A DNA stretch of 64,000 nucleotides from Candidatus Krumholzibacteriota bacterium (GCA_024275485.1 JAJRZA010000067.1:45954-109953), one strand, 5' to 3'; counted from the stretch's first letter, positions 41,376-50,390 are shown. The notes: generated from the sequence alone by a model not told the origin. Translations and numbers: made by a program.

Positions 41376-42506
41376 TCAATGGGCATTTCCGCTGCAAGCA
41401 GGACGAACCATATCTTCAACGCTGTCCAAGAGCAAAAAACCCCTGGATGTCAATTTGATGAATCCGTCCTCCACCAGCCACAAGCCAGCCTTGTTCCCTG
41501 CTGCCAAATCGAGACTTTTCTCATCCAGCCAGGCCAAGGGCACACCCCGAGAGGTTCTCAGACCAAGGATCAGCCGCTCCAACAACCTGGCCGGTAACTC
41601 CAGCTGATCGATCATGCTTTCCGGAAGCCGATCGCTCTCCACCATTTCCAAGTATTGCCCCAAATCCCCATGGTTGGCGTAACGACGGGGTCCATAACAA
41701 CCATGAGCAGCCGGCCCCAGTCCCAGATAGGGCTTTCGCAGCCAATAATTGCGGTTATGTCGACTCTCGGCACCCGGCCGGGCAAAATTCGAAACTTCAT
41801 ATTGCCGGATGCCACGGCCGGCCAGGTATTCTACCACCGCCAGGTAAAGTACCTCCGTGTGCTCATCCTTGGGCAGGTCAACCTTTCCCAAATGAACATT
41901 TTCCGCCAATTTCGTCCCCTGATGAAGCTCCAGAATGTACAAGGAAAAATGCTCCACTCCCAGATCCACAGCCTCGCTCAACTCTGCTAGCAGGGCATCC
42001 AAATGCAATCCCGGACCGATAATCCAGTCGGCACTCACCCGTTCAAAGGTGTTGCAGGCCAATCGCAGAGCCTTGCGGGCCGTTTCAGGCTGGCAGGCCC
42101 GACCCAATATTTGTAAAACCTTTTCATCCAGGCTCTGCACACCCAGACTTATGCGCCCCACACCCATTGCCCGCCAACTTTGAGCCATTTCTTCACTGAG
42201 GGATTCGGGATTGGCTTCACAGGTCAACTCGAAATCATCGGCCAGACGCAAACGGCCCACTGTGCCCTGGAGCAACCTTTCCATCAATTCCGGTTCCAGT
42301 TCCGAAGGAGTTCCACCGCCTACGTAGGTTGTCTGCAGGGTACGCCCCTTGCGCAAAGTCGGACAGTCGCGCAGGCGCAACTCAAACTCCCTGATCACCG
42401 CATCCACATAACGGGAACGGACCACCGATTGGTGGTCGGCCGTGCGCGAAAAATGACAGTAAGAACAAATAGAGCCACAAAAAGGAACATGAATGTACAG
42501 GCCCAT
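41376..42506 (-). CDS. hemW: HemW-like radical SAM protein
   Basis: GLYIHVPFCGSICSYCHFSRT; TYVGGGTPSEL; ISLGVQSLDEKVL; YEVSNFARPGAESRHNRNYWLRKPYLGLGPAAHG. Confidence 0.94.
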   Translation of the reverse strand: MGLYIHVPFCGSICSYCHFSRTADHQSVVRSRYVDAVIREFELRLRDCPTLRKGRTLQTTYVGGGTPSELEPELMERLLQGTVGRLRLADDFELTCEANPESLSEEMAQSWRAMGVGRISLGVQSLDEKVLQILGRACQPETARKALRLACNTFERVSADWIIGPGLHLDALLAELSEAVDLGVEHFSLYILELHQGTKLAENVHLGKVDLPKDEHTEVLYLAVVEYLAGRGIRQYEVSNFARPGAESRHNRNYWLRKPYLGLGPAAHGCYGPRRYANHGDLGQYLEMVESDRLPESMIDQLELPARLLERLILGLRTSRGVPLAWLDEKSLDLAAGNKAGLWLVEDGFIKLTSRGFLLLDSVEDMVRPACSGNAH

Positions 42507-42529
42507 GACAATCTGCTCTCAGAACCGGA

Positions 42530-43315
42530 CTACTGAATCAGGTCCAGGATCCGGCTGAACCGAATCCGCTTTTTATTTTGGTCCCAGGACCAGTAAATGA
42601 CCGCCGCTTTGCCCTTGATCAGCTTTACATCCAGGGGACCCCAGTAGCGGCTATCAGCACTGTTGTAGCGGTTGTCGCCCATCATGAAAATGTGACCCTC
42701 GGGCACGGTGTAGGGGCGATTGTGTCCCTCCCACGGCCAGGTCTTGATGCGCGGATTGCGCACATAAGCGCCCTGGTCCTTCTTCACCCTGGGGGCGGGA
42801 CAGGATTCGGGATCGGTCCAGCTGGGAATGCAACTGTGGTCGCCGTCACGATCCCCGAAATTGCTTTCGTAGGCCTGGCCATTGACAAAGAGAACCCCAT
42901 CGACCACTTCCACCGTATCGCCGGCCACCGCCACACAACGTTTGATGTAATCCAGATTGCGATCCTTTGGATAGGCAAAAACGATGATGTCGCCCTGCTT
43001 CGGCTCGCGGAAGCCAGGTACCTTCAAGGTGGGCAATCCCTTGACCAGGGTTTTTCCCAGCAGACGAATCCGCTCGGGCGTGCGCGGCCCATAGGTGAAC
43101 TTTTCCACAAACAGGAAATCACCGATTTGCAGGGTTTCAAGCATGGATCCCGTGGGAATGGTGAATGCCTGGAAAGCCAGGGTTTTCAAAACCATGGCAA
43201 TCAAAAGCGCACTGCCGATGGCCTTGGAATACTCCTTGAGTTTGCTTTCCTTGACGACGGGTTTGTCCTTTTTGGGGCCACCCACCATATTTTTAATCTT
43301 ATCGATAATCGCCAT
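42530..43315 (-). CDS. lepB: Signal peptidase I
   Basis: FTIPTGSMLETLQIGDFLFVEKF, KRCVAVAGDTVEV, MMGDNRYNSADSRYWG. Confidence 0.95.
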   Translation of the reverse strand: MAIIDKIKNMVGGPKKDKPVVKESKLKEYSKAIGSALLIAMVLKTLAFQAFTIPTGSMLETLQIGDFLFVEKFTYGPRTPERIRLLGKTLVKGLPTLKVPGFREPKQGDIIVFAYPKDRNLDYIKRCVAVAGDTVEVVDGVLFVNGQAYESNFGDRDGDHSCIPSWTDPESCPAPRVKKDQGAYVRNPRIKTWPWEGHNRPYTVPEGHIFMMGDNRYNSADSRYWGPLDVKLIKGKAAVIYWSWDQNKKRIRFSRILDLIQ

Positions 43316-43327
43316 TATATCTCCGGA

Positions 43328-45133
43328 TCAACGTTCAACTTTAAGGACGGCCAGAAAGGCCTCCTGGGGAATTTCCACCGAGCCGACCTGCTTCATGCGC
43401 TTTTTGCCGGCTTTCTGCTTTTCCAGCAGTTTTCGCTTGCGCGAGATGTCGCCTCCATAACATTTTGCGGTCACGTTCTTGCGGAAGGCCTTCACCGTTG
43501 TGCGTGCCAGAACCCGGGTGCCCACGGCAGCCTGAATGGCCACGGTAAACATCTGCCGGGGAATCAGTTCCTTCAGCTTTTGACAGAGTTTCAATCCCCA
43601 GCTGAAGGAGTTGTCACGGTGCACGATGCAGGTCAGGGCATCCACCATATCGCCGTTGATCAACAGATTCAGACGAACAAGGTTGTCGACGCGATGGCAC
43701 TTGTATTCGTAATCAAGAGAAGCGTAACCCTTGGTCACACTCTTGAGTTTGTCGTAATAATCGACCACCAGCTCATTCAAGGGCAAATCAAATTCGATGC
43801 AGACCCGCTCGGTGTCCAGGTACTCCATCTTGGTCTGGATGCCCCGGCGTTCGAGACTGATCTGAATCACCGGCCCCACATAATCCTTGGGAGTGATGAC
43901 CGAAGCGTGAACAATGGGTTCGCGGATCTCGGCAATATCCTTTTCTTCCGGCAGATGAGCCGGGTTCTCGATGAGCATCTCTTGGCCATCGCGCAGCAGA
44001 ACTTCATACTCCACATTGGGCAAGGTGGCGATCAGACTGAGGTTGTATTCGCGTTCGAGCCTCTCCTGGATGATCTCCATATGCAACAGGCCAAGGAATC
44101 CGCAACGGAAGCCGAATCCCAAAGCGGCACTGGTTTCTTTTTCCCAGGTGAGGGAGGCATCGTTCATCTGCATCTTTTGCAGGGCCTCGAAAAGATCATC
44201 GTATTGGTCGTTGTCCGTGGGATACAAACCGGAAAAAACCATGGGTTTGGCCTCGGCGTAACCTGCCAGTGGCTCCAGGCAACCTTCTTCCAAAAGGGTG
44301 ATGGTATCGCCCACCCTGACGTCACGAACATCCTTGCTGCCAGTGGCGATATAACCCACCTCGCCCGCACTCAGTTTTTTCTGCCCCACACGCTTGAAGC
44401 GAAACCAACCGATCTCTCCCACTTCAAAAGTCTTGTCGTTGTTGAAAAGGCGAATTTTATCGCCCTTTTTGATGGTGCCCTCAAAAAGACGCACATAGGC
44501 CACCGCGCCAACGTAGGGATCAAAAATGGAGTCGAAAATCAAACCCTTGGGAGGTGCGTCGACATCTCCCGAAGGTGCCGGAACACGCTCCACGATTCCG
44601 TCCATAAGCTCCTGGATTCCCTCCCCGGTTTTGGCACTGACCATGATGATTTCATCGGGATCGCAACCAATCAGGTCGATGAACTGCTCGGCAATGAAGT
44701 CGGGACGGGCCGCCGGCAGATCGATCTTGTTGATCACCGGAATGATTTCCAGATCGTGCTCCAGGGCCAGATAAAGATTGTTGATGGTCTGGGCCTGCAC
44801 ACCTTGCACCGCGTCAACCACCAACAGGGCACCTTCACAAGCGGCCAAACTGCGGCTCACCTCGTAATGGAAATCCACATGACCCGGAGTATCAATAAGG
44901 TTCAGGCACCATGGGCTCCCCTGCGGATCAGTATAATCCATGCGGATGGGATGGCTCTTGATGGTGATGCCCCGCTCCCGTTCCAGGTCCATGCTGTCCA
45001 GAACCTGTTCCTGCAGATCTTTGCCCGTCAGGGTGCCTGTATGCTCCAGCAACCGATCGGCAAGAGTGCTCTTGCCGTGATCAATGTGGGCTATGATGCA
45101 GAAATTCCGCATTTTTTCCTGATTCGAGGCCAT
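43328..45133 (-). CDS. lepA: Elongation factor 4
   Basis: NFCIIAHIDHGKSTLADRLLE, LNLIDTPGHVDFHYEVSRSLAACEGALLVVDA, C-terminal CYGGDISRKRKLLEKQKAGKKRMKQVG. Confidence 0.97.
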   Translation of the reverse strand: MASNQEKMRNFCIIAHIDHGKSTLADRLLEHTGTLTGKDLQEQVLDSMDLERERGITIKSHPIRMDYTDPQGSPWCLNLIDTPGHVDFHYEVSRSLAACEGALLVVDAVQGVQAQTINNLYLALEHDLEIIPVINKIDLPAARPDFIAEQFIDLIGCDPDEIIMVSAKTGEGIQELMDGIVERVPAPSGDVDAPPKGLIFDSIFDPYVGAVAYVRLFEGTIKKGDKIRLFNNDKTFEVGEIGWFRFKRVGQKKLSAGEVGYIATGSKDVRDVRVGDTITLLEEGCLEPLAGYAEAKPMVFSGLYPTDNDQYDDLFEALQKMQMNDASLTWEKETSAALGFGFRCGFLGLLHMEIIQERLEREYNLSLIATLPNVEYEVLLRDGQEMLIENPAHLPEEKDIAEIREPIVHASVITPKDYVGPVIQISLERRGIQTKMEYLDTERVCIEFDLPLNELVVDYYDKLKSVTKGYASLDYEYKCHRVDNLVRLNLLINGDMVDALTCIVHRDNSFSWGLKLCQKLKELIPRQMFTVAIQAAVGTRVLARTTVKAFRKNVTAKCYGGDISRKRKLLEKQKAGKKRMKQVGSVEIPQEAFLAVLKVER

Positions 45134-45253
45134 GTCTCCATCCAGGTTCAGGTCTTAAAGAACGCAAGGGCAAAGGCGATTATAGTAGTGCCAATTGTGG
45201 TTTCCAACAAATTGTTAGAAAATGTTTCGAAAACTCATTGGTGAGAGGTGTGG

Positions 45254-45889
45254 CTAGAAATTGTAGCCCCAGTGAAAGACAACAATTGTCGGTCCACTGG
45301 ATGCACCTGGCATATCTTCGCCCAAATACCCAAACTGGCCTTCCCAATCTCTGGGCACGGGCATGGGATCTTCGTCAAATTGAAAAAGATGCGCCCCCAC
45401 GTAGGCATCCAGGGCAATGATCAGCAAAACGCCTCCGGACCACCAGGCAAAATCCCGAACCTGCTCCCAGTTTTCGGTGGCCCGGGCGTCATAAAACCTT
45501 CGCTCCGACGAACCTTCTTCAAACCGCAGGCTGAATTCCTTGGCACGAATGGCTCGACGATCGCGCATCAGCATATTGGACCAATAGAACATCTCCACTC
45601 CAAAAGCCAACGCCGCACGCCAGCTGTTGTCGGTGTAAAGCTGGCCCCAGCCGGGAAACAGCGGTGTCATGAGTACGGCACCGGTGGGACTGATTCCATT
45701 GTCCCAGATATCGATGGGTTCAAGATCAAGAGCGACCTCATTGACAGCGGGAGGGTCCATGTTGGCGGTTGAGTCAGGCAAGTCCGCAGCAGGCTCCTGG
45801 CCCACCGCGAGGCAGGGCATCAGAAACATCAACAGAGCTGGCAAGGCCAGAAATTTCAAGTCGTCTCCAGGTTGCTTCGCAAGGACCAT
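45254..45889 (-). CDS. DUF5683-like membrane/exported protein
   Basis: PTGAVLMTPLFPGWGQLYTDNSWRAALAFGVEMFYW; N-terminal signal. Confidence 0.62.
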   Translation of the reverse strand: MVLAKQPGDDLKFLALPALLMFLMPCLAVGQEPAADLPDSTANMDPPAVNEVALDLEPIDIWDNGISPTGAVLMTPLFPGWGQLYTDNSWRAALAFGVEMFYWSNMLMRDRRAIRAKEFSLRFEEGSSERRFYDARATENWEQVRDFAWWSGGVLLIIALDAYVGAHLFQFDEDPMPVPRDWEGQFGYLGEDMPGASSGPTIVVFHWGYNF

Positions 45890-46782
45890 CGGGAAGGAAC
45901 CCTCACCCGAATATTCTTCTTTTCGATTTGCACCACATGGGTGCCGGCTTCAAGGTAACCTGCCTCGCCGTCGCGGTGGTACCCCACTGGCTGGCTCACT
46001 GTAAACTCCAACCTGGTAAAACTCGACACCGAAATGGCCGGATGATCCAATCGCTTTCCCGAGGCGGCCCGGGGCAATTGCTGCATGGATGTCCAGGGCG
46101 ACATAGGTTTGATCAGACAGGCGTCCAACTGACCATCGTCCAGTTTTGACTCCGGTGCGAAACGAAAACCACCTCCGGTGAAAGGCGAGTTGCATATTTC
46201 GGCCATGAGGTATCTTCCGGAGGCATCCAGAATCACATCATCACCGTGCTCGATTTTCCAATGAACTTCCTGTCCGAAATAATTCAACAGGGTGGCGACC
46301 GATGCCAGGGTGTAGCGCCGATGTCCCAGCCATCGCCACAGCTTTGCCGCCCGGTTGGAGATCAGGCCGCTGGCCAGAATCCCCAGGGAATTGATAAAAA
46401 AACCGCCGTCAAGGCTGGCCGTGTCCAACACCTGATCAAAACCGTTGCACAGCGTATCGAGGGCCTCATCCACCGTCAGACACCCCACTGCCCGGGCGAA
46501 ATCGTTGCCACTGCCTGATGGCAACACACCCAAGGGGGTATCGGTTCCAGCCAATCCTTTGGCCACTTCGTGCACGGTGCCGTCTCCACCGAGGCTGATC
46601 ACCAAATCCTTGCCTTCAGCTACAGCCTGTCGGGCAAGTTGGGTAGCATGGCCAGAATAATCGGTGGGACGAAATTCGGCCTGAAAACCTGCATGGGTAA
46701 GCAAACGCACAGCTTCTCGGCCACTGAGGCGTCCCCGAGTTGTACCGGCAAACGGATTGGCAATAACCACCACATGCAGCAT
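45856..46782 (-). CDS. Diacylglycerol/lipid kinase family protein
   Basis: VIANPFAGTTRGRL, DLVISLGGDGTVHEVAKGLAGTDTPLGVLPSGSGNDFARAVG. Confidence 0.92.
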   Translation of the reverse strand: MLHVVVIANPFAGTTRGRLSGREAVRLLTHAGFQAEFRPTDYSGHATQLARQAVAEGKDLVISLGGDGTVHEVAKGLAGTDTPLGVLPSGSGNDFARAVGCLTVDEALDTLCNGFDQVLDTASLDGGFFINSLGILASGLISNRAAKLWRWLGHRRYTLASVATLLNYFGQEVHWKIEHGDDVILDASGRYLMAEICNSPFTGGGFRFAPESKLDDGQLDACLIKPMSPWTSMQQLPRAASGKRLDHPAISVSSFTRLEFTVSQPVGYHRDGEAGYLEAGTHVVQIEKKNIRVRVPSRWSLRSNLETT

Positions 46783-46811
46783 GGAATCTAATTCTGGCGG
46801 AGGAGAATAAA

Positions 46812-46909
46812 TGGCGGGAATGTGTGGGAATCGAACCCACCTCGGACGGTAAACGCGCCCGACAAAAGGATTTGAAGTCCCCGGCCGTCACCAGACGACA
46901 CTCACTCCC
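46812..46909 (-). tRNA. selC: tRNA-Sec (anticodon UCA)
   Basis: 98 nt; CTTCAAA anticodon loop, 6-bp D-stem GTCGTC/GACGGC with 4-nt loop, long variable arm TCGGGCG/CGTCCGA, T-arm GTGGG-TTCGATT-CCCAC, G73 and encoded CCA. Confidence 0.95.
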
Positions 46910-46921
46910 GCGAGGATTTCT

Positions 46922-47305
46922 CTAGTCAGAATATGCGATCATCTCGATTTCCACCAGCACATCTTTTGGCAACTGCGAAACTTCCACCACGCTGCGAGCA
47001 GGCGGGTTGGCGGCAAAGAAAGTGGAATACACCGCGTTGATGTTGCCAAATTCGTTCATGTCGAGGATGAAGATGGTGACCTTGATGACGTTGTCGAGGG
47101 TCATGCCACCTGCTTCGACTATGGCTTTGGCATTCTCCAGGGCTTTTTGGGTCTGCTCTGTGGCATTGCTACCAACCACTTCCATGGTGGCGGCATCGAG
47201 GGGAATTTGCCCGGCGGTGAACAGGAAACCACCGGCCGCATTGGCCTGACTGTAGGGACCGATGGCGGCCGGGGCGCTGTCGGTTTTGATGATTTTGCGG
47301 GTCAT
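46922..47305 (-). CDS. ridA: RidA-family reactive enamine/imine deaminase
   Basis: APAAIGPYSQANAAGGFLFTAGQIPLD, NPPARSVVEVSQLPKDVLVEIEMIA. Confidence 0.94.
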   Translation of the reverse strand: MTRKIIKTDSAPAAIGPYSQANAAGGFLFTAGQIPLDAATMEVVGSNATEQTQKALENAKAIVEAGGMTLDNVIKVTIFILDMNEFGNINAVYSTFFAANPPARSVVEVSQLPKDVLVEIEMIAYSD

Positions 47306-47540
47306 GGGCTCTCCTTTGAAGTTTTTAAGGGCTATCGTTTTCGCGCAAATTCTACGATCTGCAGGAGCATCCGCCAACCCCAAAGATAACCTGCCCTATC
47401 GACCCTCTACTGCCAGTGTTCGAAATTGGTTTCGAACTTGATGGGCGCCACCAGGATCCAGGTTTCCTTCCCCGCCATCTTGAAAATATTTCGGAACCAT
47501 CTTGAGCCCGAATTCCACCTTCCACACCATCGGTCAAACA

Positions 47541-47571
47541 ATAAAAGGCTGCGGGAAAAACCCGCAGCCTT
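47541..47571 (-). terminator. Rho-independent terminator after the multiheme cytochrome
   Basis: AAGGCTGCGGG-TTTTT-CCCGCAGCCTTTTAT on the minus strand. Confidence 0.9.
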
Positions 47572-47591
47572 AGTTCTGTCAGCAACCGGAG

Positions 47592-48845
47592 TTACTTGAC
47601 AGCCATTGATTTGTCAACCAGAACGTGAATTGAAGAAGCCCTGGCATTCAACTCAACAAGAGTCTTTTGAGTGCCTCCACCACCAACTCCATTGGCATCA
47701 TTGTGGCAGCCGTAGCAGGCGAAATCAAGTGTGATGGCCCCATGTCCATTGGTATCAAGAGCTACACTTGTTCCCTCATCCGCGAACATATCGGCCATAC
47801 CGTTGACCGATGTGTTGATGGTCCACAGGTGTGTGCTGACATCGCCATCATAGACGTTGACGGCAATGGCACTTTTCGATGCATTGGGCATGTGGCAGTC
47901 GATACAAGTGGCACCATAACCATGTGTTGTTTCGGCAATATTTGCATGGCTACCATTGACGTGACAGCCTATACAAGTGGTTGTTGTGCTCACCCCTTCA
48001 CCAGGAGCGCCATCATCAAACTTAACCGAAGCATGTGGATCATGGCAGTCGTTGCACTGCGGTCCGAATGAAATGTTGTGTGGGGAGTTGTACCACTCAT
48101 CATACTGTTCGTGGTGTTTGATAAATCCACCACTGGCTTCGATGATTTCGGGGGAGGGTGTCACGCCATCGTCGCCGCCACGGGTGTGGCACGTGCCACA
48201 GAAGTAGGAAGTATCGTCAATCTGCATGCTATAAGTGGTTGGCTCGAATACGTGCTGGTTACCCATGCCGTGACATTTCTCACAGCCGATTCCACCTTCA
48301 AAGAAAGTGCCCAGGAAACCTTCCATGCCATCCTGATTGTTGTCGGCAATGCCGTCATCAGAGTCTTCCCAGCCGGTGGTGTGACAGGCGCCGCAGTCGT
48401 AGACCTTGGTCTCGCCAGCGTGGTAATTGGAGAAGGTTTCGTTCTGGAAGTTCCACTGGTTGAGACCTTCTGCAGGAGTGTAGATGAAACCATCGTTTTG
48501 AATCCAGCGCATTTTCCAGCCGAAGCCACCGATGGTGTAGCTGAAATCATCCCAGGTTGTTCCAGCAGGTGGATCAATGGGAGCGTTGAAGTAAGCGGAA
48601 GGATCAGGGAAGTCCCCAGTTGGTGCTTCGCCATTGATCTTGGTCAACTTGTAGGGGTGACCAGAATGTTTCCACATATCGTGATTGGCATAATGACATA
48701 TCGCGCATGCGTCCGAGCCAATATAACCAAGGGTTGGTAAGGTGGGTGGATCTACGGGATCGTTGTCGTTACAATCATCGGAGCAACCTGCCATAGCGAG
48801 TAAGCCTACAACTAGTAGCAAGAGTAGTAATTTCCAGTTTGCCAT
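47592..48845 (-). CDS. Octaheme c-type cytochrome, lipoprotein
   Basis: Lipobox LLAMAGCSDD; eight CxxCH: CAICH, CGACH, CEKCH, CGTCH, CNDCH, CIGCH, CIDCH, CYGCH. Confidence 0.92.
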   Translation of the reverse strand: MANWKLLLLLLVVGLLAMAGCSDDCNDNDPVDPPTLPTLGYIGSDACAICHYANHDMWKHSGHPYKLTKINGEAPTGDFPDPSAYFNAPIDPPAGTTWDDFSYTIGGFGWKMRWIQNDGFIYTPAEGLNQWNFQNETFSNYHAGETKVYDCGACHTTGWEDSDDGIADNNQDGMEGFLGTFFEGGIGCEKCHGMGNQHVFEPTTYSMQIDDTSYFCGTCHTRGGDDGVTPSPEIIEASGGFIKHHEQYDEWYNSPHNISFGPQCNDCHDPHASVKFDDGAPGEGVSTTTTCIGCHVNGSHANIAETTHGYGATCIDCHMPNASKSAIAVNVYDGDVSTHLWTINTSVNGMADMFADEGTSVALDTNGHGAITLDFACYGCHNDANGVGGGGTQKTLVELNARASSIHVLVDKSMAVK

Positions 48846-48852
48846 GATTATC

Positions 48853-49215
48853 CTTTCGGGGAAAAAGCTAATTTAGGGTGAGAGAAAATCACATGCCTGC
48901 CTAGTGCAGACGCCGTTAATAAAAAAACTACCAGCTTGCTGTGAGAAGGGAAGGACTTTTTATGACAAAGACATGACAAGCTCCACAAAGTGTTTAAAGA
49001 CAGTAAATAAGATAATTTAGATACAATTTAGATAATTATGCAACTCCTTCTATTCACGCATTATATAAACTAAACACTGTTAAAGAATTGACATTAGTTT
49101 CAAAGTTAGAAAAACCAATTTTTTTTGAGAATAATGATCAGGAGTGTTCCTGCCGGGTTACAACCTTACGATAAAGTTCCCTTTATTGCTTTTAGTTGTT
49201 TGTTTTCCCCGAAAG
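48853..49215. repeat. 13-bp perfect inverted repeat bracketing an AT-rich intergenic
   Basis: CTTTCGGGGAAAA at 48853-48865 and TTTTCCCCGAAAG at 49203-49215. Confidence 0.8.
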
Positions 49216-49235
49216 TCACAGAGGTAACCTATATT

Positions 49236-50228
49236 TTACCCATCAGTAATCACATACCTGAAACCATGCCTGCCGTTTACTCCAAGATGCGGGCTGGGGT
49301 TTAGGCGGGATGCTGAGCGGCAGCGACGGGAAAGATCACTCCACCCCCCACCTCGCAATACTTTATACCATCCTGGTGGCACGCCAACCGGATCGAACTC
49401 TTCATCTGCATAAACATTTTTATACCAGTCATTGCACCATTCCCAAACATTGCCGTGCATATCATACATGCCAAATGCATTGGGGGTAAGCTCTCCAACC
49501 CGATGGGTCCAACCGCCTCCATTGCCACAATACCAGCCGTGGCTTGCGAGGGACGGTTCATGTTCACACCCAATTTCAGTTATTTCTCCACCAGTATAAG
49601 CGGTTGTGGTGCCGGCACGGCAGGTGTACTCCCACTCCGCTTCCGTTGGAAGTCTGTAGCCTTGTGCTGCGTATGGCGCACCGTCGTTGCATTTCCAGTT
49701 ATTGGGGTCTTCATGATCATAAGCCCTTGGCAATCCTTCTTTCATACTGAGCCAGTCACAATATGAGGCCGCCCCAAACCAGTTGATTTCAATGACCGGA
49801 TGGTTTTCCATACCTGCGTCAATAATAAAATTTGTTCCGTCGAAGGAGATTTCACAGTCTTCATCGTCATCCATGTCCAGAAGTTCCAAAGCTGAGCCGT
49901 CAAGATTGTCGTACAACCTGGTGCCCACAACCGAGCAGTAGCCGTTGTCCAGAGCCCATTGTGCGAGATCCGCGTATTGCTGGTTGGTAACTTCAGTTGA
50001 GAACATGTGAAAATCATTGGTGAGAGTCACCGGGTGTTGACCCTCATCACCGTTGTGCCCAAGTTCGTCCTCGGATGAACCCATGGTAAAGCTTCCGGCC
50101 TGGATCAAAACCAACTCGCCAGTTATTACCGGTGGTGGGGTAATGGGGTTGTCATCGTTTTCGCTGCACCCGAAAACCAAGAGAACCAAGAGAACCAACA
50201 GACTTAATCCAATGAAGCATCGACGCAT
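49236..50228 (-). CDS. SUMF1/formylglycine-generating-enzyme-fold lipoprotein
   Basis: Lipobox LLVLLVFGCSEN; IQAGSFTMGSSEDELG, YRLPTEAEWEYTCRAGT, NAFGMYDMHGNVWEWCNDWY, VLRGGGW; ATG at 50228 has GAGGAAA upstream. Confidence 0.9.
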   Translation of the reverse strand: MRRCFIGLSLLVLLVLLVFGCSENDDNPITPPPVITGELVLIQAGSFTMGSSEDELGHNGDEGQHPVTLTNDFHMFSTEVTNQQYADLAQWALDNGYCSVVGTRLYDNLDGSALELLDMDDDEDCEISFDGTNFIIDAGMENHPVIEINWFGAASYCDWLSMKEGLPRAYDHEDPNNWKCNDGAPYAAQGYRLPTEAEWEYTCRAGTTTAYTGGEITEIGCEHEPSLASHGWYCGNGGGWTHRVGELTPNAFGMYDMHGNVWEWCNDWYKNVYADEEFDPVGVPPGWYKVLRGGGWSDLSRRCRSASRLNPSPHLGVNGRHGFRYVITDG

Positions 50229-50361
50229 TGTCTTTTCCTCTGATTTAGTGGCTTTTAGCATAACAAAACATAGTCTAAGATCATACTGATTTACAATGTT
50301 TTCCTTGTAAGTTTTGCAGGAGCTGCAATTCAGCCGGCCATCGACAGCGTCCCCATCTTGG

Positions 50362-50390
50362 AAAAAGGGCGATTCCAACCGGAATCGCCC
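50362..50390 (-). terminator. Rho-independent terminator after glmS
   Basis: GGGCGATTCC-loop-GGAATCGCCC followed by T-tract on the minus strand. Confidence 0.92.

Noticed and set aside
42578-45244. 888-aa plus-strand ORF
   Set aside because: Exactly antisense to lepB and lepA, low-complexity His/Gln/Gly-rich composition; artefact of codon bias on the opposite strand.
47352-47585. 77-aa ORF between ridA and the cytochrome, and a 23-aa MAGKETWILVAPIKFETNFEHWQ frame in the same gap
   Set aside because: Overlaps the terminator, no convincing RBS, no recognisable homology; not enough to call a gene.
48846-49235. MITE or IS remnant, or c-di-GMP riboswitch upstream of the cytochrome
   Set aside because: 13-bp inverted repeats have no target duplication and one arm is part of an RBS; no GEMM-type conserved core seen.
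46812-50228. selC-integrated genomic island
   Set aside because: The cytochrome/SUMF1 module is on the 5' side of selC with ridA between; islands normally insert at the tRNA 3' end, and no integrase or att repeat is visible.
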